From: Eunapius fragilis
Lineage: Eukaryota > Porifera > Demospongiae > Spongillida > Spongillidae
Length of the DNA stretch: 64,000 nt
Reading direction: 5' to 3'
Assembly: GCA_963681505.1 (NCBI GenBank)
Contig: OY811975.1
Span: 7,688,946 to 7,752,945, forward strand
Shown here piece by piece: positions 1-10,364 of this stretch. The position numbers were made by a program, and so were the translations under genes. Within the stretch, counting starts at the first letter, position 1, and every line of letters begins with the position of its first letter. Below the pieces are notes generated by a model. It saw nothing but the letters and a program-made list of their open reading frames with translations. It did not search any database and was not told where the DNA came from.

Positions 1-812
1 CACACACACAACACACACACAACATACAGACAACACATACACAGTCATTCATCACATCTTATGTGTGTGTATGTGTGTGTGCACTTATTTAATATTATGC
101 AACCCATTCACCTCTCCCCATGCACATGTACACACACATGCACACAAACATACACACATACACACACAACACACACAACACAACACACACAACACACCAC
201 ACACACACACACACGCACAAACACACACAACACACACACATGTGTACATAACACACACACACTCATTCATCACATCTGGTATGTGTGCGTGAAAATAGGC
301 TGTGTGATACATGTTGTGTGTGTATGTGTGTATGTGTGTGTGCACTTGTTTAATATTATGCAACCCATTCATCTCTCCCCATGCACATGTACACACACAT
401 GGTACCCACACATACACGCATATACACACACAAACACACACACAAATACAGACAACACGCACACAAACACACACACAGTATACATAACACAAGCACACAC
501 ACAACACACACACAACACACATACATCAAACACGCAACACAACACAAAACACACACACAACAAACACACAACACACACACACAACACACACACACAGTAT
601 ACACACATATGCACACACAACACACATACAACACACGCAACACACACAACACACACATACACAACACACACAGTATACATAACACACATGCTCATGCACA
701 CACACATAAAACAAACACACAACACACACAACACACATACAACACACACAACACACACACAAACACATACACAAACACATACACAGCACACACACAGTAT
801 ACATAACACAAT

Positions 813-858
<46 letters not shown>

Positions 859-1290
859 TTGCACCCAGGTACATAAAATGTATCATGCAACCAATTCCCC
901 TTTACCCATGCACATGTACACACACTCATTCATCACCTCCGGTATGTATGTGTGTGCACTACTTGTGTGTAAAAATTGGTTGTGTGATACACATGTGTGT
1001 GAGTGTGTGTGTGCATGTGTGTGCATGGGGAGAGGGTTATTGGTTGCATAATATGCATACTTATTCAACTATGCACATGTACACACACACACAAACACAC
1101 ACACATACTTATTAACCAGTATATAAGGTCCTTTACCCATGCATGCACATGTACATACACACATCCCTTCTCCCCACGCACATGTACATGTACACTCACA
1201 TACTTATTCAACAGTACATAACATTTCCCCTCTCCCTACACACATGTACACACACATCACATCACCAGTACAAACATGTAACCCGCTTAC
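1..1290. repeat. CA-rich satellite / microsatellite block
   Basis: Nearly uninterrupted (CA)n and CACACAACAC-type repeats, with a pure CA run at about 809-856. A longer module recurs inside it: a CATTCATCAC start, a TG-rich stretch, then a piece reading ATGCAACCCATTCA followed by CTCCCCATGCACATGTACAC. Copies lie near 50-135, 265-400 and 875-930, and a reverse-complement copy lies near 1010-1060. All long open frames here are His/Thr or Cys/Val low-complexity translations of the repeat and are not genes. Confidence 0.9.
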
Positions 1291-2720
1291 CATGGTTGTG
1301 GCTCCATCTAGCTCCTCCACCTAAGGGGTACGGATCTGGAGGTACCTCTCCTTCTGCCAGAACATGGGTCCAAACATACCGTTGAGCTATTTTCCACACA
1401 CCTTGGCGTGACACTCCAAGACAACACTACACAGGCAGCAGTGTCCCATCTCCATCGCAATCAGGGGTATAGCAGTCCAATCTGACGCTGAACCTAACCA
1501 TCAGAGGCCTCCCTGCCCCTCTCCAAAACTGCACGCGAGTCACTTACAACAAAGCGATCGGGTTTAGTTTGCCGGTTCTGTTGCTCATCTTGCCCTCTGG
1601 AGGTAGGGTCTTTGGGCCATCGAGAGTAATGCAACACGACGTCATGCACAAATTATTAATTCAAGGCGGTAAAATCGGACCAATCAAATTTTGCACCTGT
1701 GTGTGCGCGAAACACTCATATACATGCAGCTGTTAGCAGCAGTTCAGTTTGTGATTTCAGACAGTGCAGTAAGCCACCGACCATTGGGATTCTCAAAAGA
1801 GTAACCAAAAGATTTGTTCTTTATTCACAGTATCGTGAAAGTTCCGATGACAATCAAATGCAACGGGAGCATTGGGTAAGGTATGCAGCTGAGCTAGTTC
1901 TAGTATGTTATCTCTTATGTATTAAATACTCTACAGTGTCAGCACCTGAAAATATGCTGCGCTGGTGGTGAGCCGACGTGAAGCATGCAGAGACTAAGAG
2001 CAAAAGCATCACGTAGGCTACAGCTTTTAACCTTTATAAAAATGCATGCATGCCATGTTGTACAGAAACTTCACCAGCTCGTCAAAATTAAGTAAAATAT
2101 ACATTTATATAATGTAATTCATGTAGAATACATGATCTGTCCACAGAGGAATCAGGAGAAGATGAAGATACGGGGGTTCCTTCTAACAGTTGAGAAAAGG
2201 CGCACCAGCAGAGCGGTGCAAACGGTGGCGAGAAGCGAACACTTCCTCCGCCATGCTGCAATAGTGTACTTTTAATTTCCTTGTGTGTTGTATACTGCTA
2301 TTTGTTTTTGCAATTCATCAACGCTAACCAATTTGATGTGATTAATTAAAGTTAAGAGTAGCTAGCTAGCTCTAGATCTAAAAATAAAAGCTGTCACACT
2401 CAACAGTGCTAATTATAGATCTGACTTTTACGAGGAAGTGTAAAGCTATACCAAATTTAACATTTGACATCATATTTGCGATGTGTAAACACGAGTAAAC
2501 TGAGCCTTTACCATATTAACACTAAACTGTAAACATCAGGTCGTTGTAAACATAAGTAAATATGCGTAAACCTGAGCTTTACCTCATATTTACATCGTGT
2601 TTACCGCTTTTTATTTTTATTTTTATTTTTTTATTTTATTTTTTAATGCGTAGTGTTAAATAGAAGTAGGAAGAATTACAAAGCAGAACAAAAATAACGA
2701 ATGCAAAAAAAGGCTAAAGC
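1291..2720. other. Unassigned spacer
   Basis: No gene recognised. A 90-codon open frame at 1699-1971 (+) has no recognisable domain. A stretch at 2484-2600 holds several GTAAAC hexamers and one GTTTAC in an otherwise AT-rich context, followed by a T-rich tract at about 2606-2644. Confidence 0.4.
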
Positions 2721-3938
2721 CTATTGCATGAATGTAGGAAGTGATGCCCCATCATCAAAGCCTAGTCCACTCCTCCACTTTACCCTAGATCCTCTTAGAC
2801 ATAAGCTTGATGCTCGAACCAGGGCAAATAAAAGTCGAGCTCTGATGAATGCACACGTTTCTGCATATGATTTTTCCCATTTTGCTGCTATGCTGGTAGA
2901 AATGTGCTTCAAAAAATGTTCTGCCTCTCTGTGGAGAAGCCCATCAACGGATATTACGAAAGGAGTAAATGTTCCTCGCCTATCTTCCACTGCCTTTTTA
3001 TATAGCCTCTTCTTCTCTAGAGCCCCTGAGTCCAAAATTGATTCCGGTGTTCGATGCAGGTGTGATGGTGCGTCTATGTCAATGACTTTTATATCAAACA
3101 ATGCTTCCACCTGGGGAGTCCAAACACCTCGAATGTTTAGATCGGCCGGCCCTCAATCCTGGACCATCTGCTTTGGATTCAGCCTCTTTGACTATTGGTT
3201 CACGTACAACTTGACTCCATACTTGAGCAGCCATATCCCCAAGACTTCGTTATGTCGTTGGATGACAAGACCACCTGTCTTACAGTCTAATGCATGTTGC
3301 AACGTGAAATTTGCACTAAATCCATCACACGTGATAGGTATACAGGAAGGTTGCCATTGATATCGAATTGCCAAACCATCCCTAAACTGAGAAGGTGCTA
3401 GGTCAAAGTGACAACTCTCTAATGGGACCACATTCAGCCAAGCTGATGTTTTACCTTTTATTGCCCTTCGTATTGATCTCTGTCGCTCATGTGTGAACTT
3501 TGCTAGAATGGTCTCCAAGCTGGACTGGTGTAAATCCTCTTGAACTTTATGGTGCATCTGTCTGGCCTTATTGAGTGCATCCAGATGACAAACATGGCAA
3601 AATGTATCCTTACCCGTTAAGGCATTGGCAATAACAACTTTGCCTTGTTTAGATGTTTTGAAGATCTCTGTTGGCATAGCTGTAGGGTCAAGTACTCCTA
3701 GACCTGCTAGGCGTGTTGGCAGCGCAAACAACTGCAGTTCAGCATCAGATAGGCTTCCATCAAGCAAGGCAGGCAAAAAACACTTCCTGATTGTTTCTTG
3801 AAGTATTATGAATTCATCACTGCAATCTGGTACTACCCTTTGTATGAAGCCCCATTCACACTGAAGAGACTTTGTCATGCTTGCAAATGCTGCTTGAGGT
3901 GTCTTGGTAGCAGCATGTGATAGATGCTGCACATGCAC
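2721..3938 (-). pseudogene. Non-LTR-like retroelement, endonuclease-like C-terminal segment
   Basis: C-terminal part of the same element. The 3192-3938 frame carries a CxxC near 3590 and then a C...HALDC...RHNE block near 3280, a CCHC/RHN arrangement typical of the zinc-knuckle plus restriction-like endonuclease end of R2-like elements. The 2721-3110 frame continues with F-D-I-K-V (candidate catalytic Asp) and a conserved Arg/Lys-rich helix region. Between these frames, near 3150-3215, there are stops and frameshifts. Two more fragments of the same C-terminal family lie at 58503-58880 and 59664-59855. I infer a dead copy of a multi-copy family. Confidence 0.65.
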
Positions 3939-5160
3939 ACTTCACCCAGCCATCCACCTTCCCATGGATATATGACTTTTGACTGTCCTTATCCCCAATC
4001 ACCCCACCGAGGAAGCGATGGCCTAATACAACAATCACACCATGATCTTTAAAGAGCTCTTTTGCTTCTTCTTCATATTGTTTGCTTACAACCAAAAAAC
4101 TCTTAGTGGGTTCAGCGAAGTAGCCATATGCAGGACCGAGCTGAAGAAGATGATTAAGCCATGAGTGAATGTGGGACAGCTTCCCAGCACAGGCCGAGTC
4201 GTCAGCATACCAACACTGCAAATACTTTTCTTTGCATCTGATTGACTCTATCAGTGGCATGACTGCAATGGAATGCATCAACATTGACATTGGGTTGCCT
4301 TGCGTAACTCCCTCTCTGCTATACAGGAATTCATCACAACCCCTTACAATCAACTTAGCATAGCCCCTGTAGGTATTGAACAGGAAGCGACTGCACCTAG
4401 GCCATAACACACGTGCATTCCAAATAGCTGCCTCTCTGTTGATCATGTTAAATGCATTCTTTGCATCAATGAGGAGAAATCCCCAACCATCGTCACAAAA
4501 TTCATCATATAGAGCAGTCATGCCATGAACAGCACCCTCGATGCCTGATTTGAGCCCAGTGGCTAGTTTTTCAACTCCACAAACCACTTCTACATCTCTT
4601 CCAGTTACAAGTGCCATGGTCTTGCAGATGACTCGACGCAAACATTCTCCAATACCAATTGGTCTGACTCCAGGACATTTATCTAAAGCTATAAGTCGAT
4701 TTGCCATCTGTGCACTAATGTCTTCCCAATCTACCAACTTATTTGCTGCTACACCATCTCTCAACCTTGCACTATGAGTACCATATCTTAGAAGAAAATG
4801 TTGCCACTGTAACGAGTCTGTACCTCCTGGACCTGCTCCACCTCTAATGCAGTGTGCTACTTTTTCCACATGAGACGGTGTGACATCAACGTCAATAAGT
4901 GGTGGTAATGTACTGCAAGCTATGAATGCAATAGGATCAACTGTACCAGGCATTGGGTGTTTCTCTTTTAGAACTTCGAACACTGTTTTTCCAGACTTGC
5001 TATCTAACTCCGTTGGGGATAAAACATGGCCTGTCATCCTCTGTGTAATCCAGCGAGTTGCTTCTTTCACCTTACCCCGAAGCATAAGTCTTGTGAAAAC
5101 ACGAATTGCATGGGACTCAAAGTAAATGAGTTTGTCATTTCCTTTGTTTTGCCTAGAATG
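3856..5160 (-). pseudogene. Non-LTR-like retroelement, reverse transcriptase segment
   Basis: Reverse transcriptase core of the same element. The RT boxes appear in order: a D-A-K-N-A-F box A, a Q-G-N-P-M-S box B, the catalytic Y-A-D-D-S box C (about 4197-4211), a K-S-x-L box D and an F-L-G-G box E. It is in the same frame as the Cys-rich segment upstream (5161-5727). Near 3940 one extra base appears to shift the frame, and the protein continues in the 3192-3938 frame. The catalytic aspartates are kept, but the stop and frameshifts make this copy inactive by itself. The RT with the C-terminal segment points to the restriction-like-endonuclease group of non-LTR elements (R2/CRE/NeSL-like); the exact clade was not resolved. 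Confidence 0.75.
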
Positions 5161-5727
5161 CTATTGTGTGCATTCAAATTCTAGCAGCAAGGCATCAAAT
5201 TCTTCAGTTCTCCATAAATTCATACGCCTAGCAAGGAGACGAAGAATATCACAACCTTTCTTGACCATGTGATCTCTATGCAGCAGCAACGCAGTAAAGC
5301 ATATCAGTCTTTCAGAAACTTCCTTTCCATAAACCAGTAAGTTGACTTCATCCTTCAGCAGTTCAACAAATTCTCTACCAACAGCCCCACCAGGGAGATC
5401 GTATTGCTTGGCAACACCACCATGCACACACTTGATCAATTTTGCACCATAGGCCTGCTCCATTTTCTTATCAACAAAAGATTCGTTCGAAGTATCTTGA
5501 ACCGTTTTAGTAGGGGACATTGGACTGCTGTTTGTTGGTAAAACACTTGCGGCGGGCAAGTATGCACACGGAGGTGTGACATTCATGCAATTGCCCATAC
5601 GCATGGGCAAACAAGAGGTACATATCTTCCCAGACTTCACACAGTCACAGTTGCGACAAATACCTTTTTTATTGCAACGGCAGCAGGATGGCATGGTGGC
5701 AAATTCCTTTAGGTCGAGCTGTTTCAA
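5161..5727 (-). pseudogene. Non-LTR-like retroelement, Cys-rich N-terminal segment
   Basis: This is the 5' part of a retroelement polyprotein. From about residue 15 it shows a dense Cys cluster of the form CxxC...CxxCxC...CxxC ending in C-x-N, resembling CXC-type metal-binding motifs, which suggests nucleic-acid binding. A helical, Leu-rich region without a recognised domain follows. The frame is closed by a TAG at 5161-5163, but the same frame continues open downstream into the reverse transcriptase segment ending at 3856. A single in-frame stop therefore separates the two. The protein probably started near 5727, where the Cys-rich block begins. Clade assignment is inference. Confidence 0.6.
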
Positions 5728-5763
5728 TTAACGCCCAGCAGCAAAACGAGGACCGTGAAAGAA

Positions 5764-6935
5764 CAGGGGCGGCGGAAGAGGGGGGGCAAGGGGGGCTTTA
5801 ACCCCCCCCCCCCCCCCCCCCCCCCTCCACCCCCCAAATTTAGCGATGGATCGGACGATGATATGCTGCCGTAGATCTATATTAGTACACCGTATATTAG
5901 TACATGTACTCCATGAATATGTCTAATGTACCTGGCGTCTTCCTGGGTGTACATTTGTCTACCGACAGGTACAGTTTTTCACGTTCTGCCAGTTTAACAT
6001 CCCTTTTACATTTGACAATGCATTCTAATCGTTTAGAGCTTGGCCCGATTTTCCAGGCTCTAATTCCTTTTCTCTGGTCCCAAGCAGACCCAAGCCAGAG
6101 CGTAAAGGGAAGCTATTCGATCGCGGTACGCGTAAGCCTACTTAATTTACCCTAGTTAATAGAGAAGATTACATAGAAACCACGCATATCGCGATCTAAT
6201 AGTTTCACTTTGAAACCCTCGCATGGGACCATGCAAAGTAAAAGAATTATACCTCGGGCCAAACTCTAAAGGACCTGTACAACGAGCATGCACTGTCAAA
6301 TGCTAAACTGGCTGAACGTGGATGAATATATTTTCTAAGCACTGCGGTAGGCAAATGTATACCCCTGGGAGGAGGTCCCGGTACATTAGACACTAACGCC
6401 ATTGATGTTGCTTTTGAATTCTCCACTACTATACTAACGACGAACGCACCAGATATCACAGGAAAAAGTTTCAAAATCCTAGCCTTGGGTTTTTAGGGTG
6501 GTTTTTAACAAAAAACCATCCTGGAATTGAGCGTCTAGCATGGGAATATCGCAAAATCCATCCTGCATGGGATTTGGCCTCCACGGTGGGAATGGCCATG
6601 CTGGATTTGTCGAACAAAAACCATGTTGAAGCAATGAATAAATATGAGCTGAACATGTTTTTTGTTCGACAAACCCAGCATGGTTTATAAGCTATACCCA
6701 CCCTGGATACCAAATCTCAGGATGGTTTTTACTATATTCGCTCAATTCCAGGATGGCTTTTTGTTGAAAACCACCGTAAAAACCCAAGGCTGGGATTATG
6801 AAACTTTTTCCTGTGTACTTTGGTAGTACGGTAGTTTTCCTGGTGCTTTGTAACGAAATTCATGTGGTCACGAATATAATTATCGTTTGTTCAGTTTAGC
6901 CCCCCAAATATGCGGATAAGCTTCCGCCGCCCCTG
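5764..6935. mobile_element. TIR DNA element with 5-bp target duplication (hAT5-like, non-autonomous)
   Basis: The ends are a perfect 15-bp inverted repeat: CAGGGGCGGCGGAAG at 5764-5778 and its complement at 6921-6935. The five bases on either side are both AAGAA (5759-5763 and 6936-6940), a clean 5-bp target duplication. The subterminal parts are G/C-homopolymer rich (poly-C 5803-5825). No transposase was seen. Other members of the family lie at 24368-25208, 27359-27972 and 27533-27845. CAG-GGG ends with 5-bp duplications fit the hAT5 type; superfamily is inference. It lies just upstream of the non-LTR element on that element's 5' side. Confidence 0.88.
6457..6815. mobile_element. Foldback MITE nested in the TIR element
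   Basis: CACAGGAAAAAGTTTC at 6457-6472 is matched by its exact complement at 6800-6815. The complementarity continues inwards with small mismatches for most of the element, so 359 bp can fold into one long hairpin centred near 6640. It lies wholly inside the 5764-6935 element, so it is the younger insertion. The right end abuts TA, as expected for Tc1/mariner-type MITEs, but the left flank is not an exact match. No coding sequence. Confidence 0.8.
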
Positions 6936-7127
6936 AAGAAAACCTAAATCTTGACGACCAAACAATGCCGACAGCGGCACAAGGTCGTGCAGTATAGTTC
7001 CTAACACGAATTACCAGTACGTTCAGTACCCTTTCTTACAGCGTTGCGACTTCATAAGTTTGCGTAAACCCATATTTTTACGCAGTAATTTTCACGCATT
7101 AAAGAAAGTTTTTTTTCCAGGTACATG

Positions 7128-8655
7128 TACTGCCTTAACATAAACAGGGCGGGGAACCATTTAGGTTTAGGCAGCACAGGGTCGAATAGGTTGAATAGGC
7201 ATTCCTAACAACGAAAGCCACATCGCCTGCATTAAAGTGTAATTTGCAAGTACTGCCTTAATATAAACAGCTAGGGTGGGGCTGGTCGACCGCAACAGTT
7301 TTAGTCTAGGCAGTAATATAGGCTGGATCATAGATAAGCACTGCTTAAAACAAAAGCCACAGCGCAATTTCTACCTAATAAAACAAGACCATTGTTTTTG
7401 GTTATTGCAAGTATAGTGCCTTAACATAAATAGTGCGTAGGCACCGTTTAGGTTTAGGCAATACAGGGTCTAATAGGTTGAATAAGCATTCCTAAAAACG
7501 AAAGTCACATCGCCTGCATTAAAGTAAGTATTATTTGCAGTACTGCCTTTATATAAACAGCTAGGTGGGGCTGGTCGACCACAACCATTTTTACAGTAAG
7601 TGTTTTTTTTTTTTTTTTCAGATACTGCCTTAACGGAAACAGGGCTGGGCACCGTTTAGGTTAAGGCAGTACAGGGTCGAATAGGTTGGATAAGCACTCC
7701 TAACAACGAAAGCCACATCACCTGCATAAAAGTATTATTTGCAGTCAGTACTGCCGTTATATAAACAGCTAAAGGGTGGGGCTGGTCGACCGCAACCTTT
7801 TTAGTTATATATAGGCAGTAATATAGGTTGGATCATGGATAAGCACTGCTTACAACAAAACCCACAGCGCAATTTCTCCCAAATAAAACAATTCCTTTGT
7901 TTTTTTTTTTGTTTTTGCAAGTATAATGCATGCCTTAGCATAAACAGGGCGCGGGGGTTGTTGACCGCTGCACCGTTTAAGTTCAGGCAGTAAGTAGAGC
8001 AGTATAGGGTCGAATAGGTTAATTGGACAAGCAATATTGATTTTGCCACAGGGCAATTACTCCTCCGGCATTAAAGTAAGTGATTTTTTTTTTCAGCTAC
8101 TGCCTTAACATAAACAGGGCTGCAAGGGCACCGTTAAGGTTTAGGCAGTTCAGGGTCGAATAGGTTGTATACACACTCCTAACAACGAAAGCCACATCGC
8201 CTGCATTAAAGTAAGTGCTGGCTTAAAATTAAAAGTTAGGGTGGGGCTGGTCGACCACAACCGTTTAGTTTAGGCAGTATATAGGTTGGATAATTGATAT
8301 GCAACAAAAATTTCTCCCCAAATAAAACTAGGCTTTTGTTTATTTTGTTATTGCAAGTGTAGTGCCTTAACATAAACACGGCGGGGGTGGTCGACAGCTG
8401 TACCGTTTAAGTATGTAGAGCAGAATAAGATTGACAAGCACTGATAAGAGCTGAAGTCACAGCGCAATTTCTCCAGCATCAAATGCAAGTGATTTTTGCC
8501 TCAAAATGAACAGGGTGGGGGTGCCGACGAAGCCGTTTAGGTTTAGGCAATATGTAAAGCAGTAGGACTGAATACTGAGCTTGGTTTCAATTGCTAGCAT
8601 TCTAATAAACCACGACTCAATTTTGCCTGCATCGGTGCTTTCCTGCACCATAGAC
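7128..8655. repeat. Degenerate tandem array of a two-part repeat
   Basis: Units begin with TACTGCCTTAACATAAACAG or variants at about 7128, 7251, 7411, 7541, 7622, 7748, 7925, 8098, 8216 and 8361. Two alternating forms are visible. Form A (about 125 bp) continues to GGGTCGAATAGG and GCCACATCGCCTGCATTAAAG. Form B carries GGGGCTGGTCGACC and GCACAGCGCAATTTCT-like sequence with a T-rich tail. Each unit also contains GTTTAGGCAGTA, the near complement of its own start, so every unit can form a stem. Open frames in the array are fragments of the repeat, not genes. Confidence 0.85.
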
Positions 8656-9615
8656 CCGGCTGTATCATCGTGCTAGACTTGGTGTGTGTTTTTTTTTTAT
8701 CCTTCGATAATGTATTTCATGTGCTTAAATATTCATAGTTGTGGTGCTTATTACAAATTGCATTGCGGTTTGAAAAGCGCGGGGCGCCCTTGGGCGCGCG
8801 CATTTGCCTTAACTTAAACGCTGCCCTAACCTATAAACTATACACTCTACCTCACAGAATCGAGATACCCTAGCGGTTCCAGCGTAATATTTAAAAGGGC
8901 AATCAGAAGGAAGGCAGCGATGTGTGTATTTCGAGATGGTGTTCTGTGCGTCCAAAAGAAGAAATAGAACGATCACGTAAGTATATAGGAAGACAATTAA
9001 GGTTCCTCCGGCATTAATTTATGACTGTATAGTGACTGCAGGTACTGGAATTTAGGTTTGTAAGAACTCCGAGGAGCAACTAAAAATTTTAGCAGCATGA
9101 TCCGACTGCTGGACATATGGGTTTGAAGCGAACAATTAAAAGGATCACTGAACGCTACAAATGGAATGGGAGATGTACAAGAAGTGGTACGTTAATATGC
9201 ATTACCATGCATTCTTGGATTACCGATGCCTAATGTGGGGGTGTGGGTGTGTGGGACGGGGCGAAGCAGTTTAGCTTTTGGCGCTGGCCTGTGAAGAACA
9301 GCATGCACCTACCTGCAGGACTAGCTGATTGGTTGGGGCTCAGCAGTAAGGTGGTAAAGGGATGGTTAAAGGACATGCTGTCATGTCACTGGCCACGGTT
9401 GATGTGTGAAATAGACGCTAATTTATATTAGTGTGAAACAAATATGAACGGGGGGGGGGGGGGGGGGGAGGGAGAGGTAGGATGGTATAATTGTAATATA
9501 GCCCAAGTAGCTACTCAGCTTCCATATGCGCCTTTATGTTCGTGTCAGTTATCTATCGCAGTTATCTATCAGAAATGCTCTTTTGTATCCATTTTTATCC
9601 TCAAAGATTCGCTCA
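8656..9615. other. Unassigned spacer
   Basis: No gene or domain recognised. Contains a poly-T run near 8688 and a poly-G run at about 9450-9468. Confidence 0.4.
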
Positions 9616-9838
9616 TGTGATGCCTGCCAACGAGTGAATTGAAAAATGGTCATCTCAATACCAGTGAAGGCTCTATGGTATCATATTGGGATTGATTTCA
9701 TCGGCCCAGTGAATCCTACGTCAAGCCAGGGGAACCGCGGTATATTTTAACAATCAGTGACAACGTTTCCAAATTTGTTGGAGCTGTACCTCTGCCTAGT
9801 AAAAATGCTGATGGCGTTTCTAATGTGCTGTTTAAAGT
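9616..9838 (+). pseudogene. Integrase fragment (retroelement/Ginger-type)
   Basis: A short stretch translates to the end of an integrase zinc finger (CxxCQ at 9616-9630) followed by the start of a DDE integrase core: G-I-D-F-I-G-P (first catalytic Asp), then I-S-D-N and V-P-L. It contains a TGA just after the zinc finger and a two-base frameshift near 9740. No other domains of the parent element are adjacent, so this is an isolated relic. It could derive from a Gypsy element or from an integrase-type DNA transposon. Confidence 0.6.
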
Positions 9839-10364
9839 ATATTACTGTATAAATTGTGTCATTAACATGATGTGTTGTGTACTTGTAATTTCAGAAATAA
9901 GCTTACTATACGTATTTATATGCGTATTGATGACCAATTAATGAATGCTTTGTGCCAGTGCTGCATGTGGATGTAGATCATCCAGATCTGTCGATGGCTG
10001 TATATGTGCACGCTGCTATGAATGGACAGGCATTCATGCCATGACACACCCGCTAGCATACCGTGTACTATTGCAAAATATTTCCTTTGAGTCTGTCAAA
10101 TATGATGCATCAGTATACATATCGAATATACCATTTCCATGAAACGCTGCATGTCTTTTACGCATAAATATATGCACAAGGACATCGTAGGTTTGCAAAA
10201 TTGAATTGGTTATAGAAACCCCGGCTACGAATCAGGTGGCTTAAAATCTGATGTCGCACCATAAAGATACGGATTATTATAAATTTACGGTATATAATGG
10301 TTTTATATTGCATGCATACGCATGCGCTGTAACAGTAATTGTTTTTGACAGGGCGTGAGCAACT
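9839..10364. other. Upstream spacer of the CD225-like gene
   Basis: No gene recognised. If the first exon call at 10365 is right, this holds the promoter. No clear TATA box was seen at the expected distance. Confidence 0.35.

Noticed and set aside
61..929. Several ORFs of 60-271 codons on both strands
   Set aside because: They are translations of CA/TG repeats (His-Thr or Cys-Val runs) and have no protein character.
2139..2274. Possible terminal exon after a CCACAG acceptor
   Set aside because: One frame is open for about 40 codons, but no upstream exon or domain supports it.
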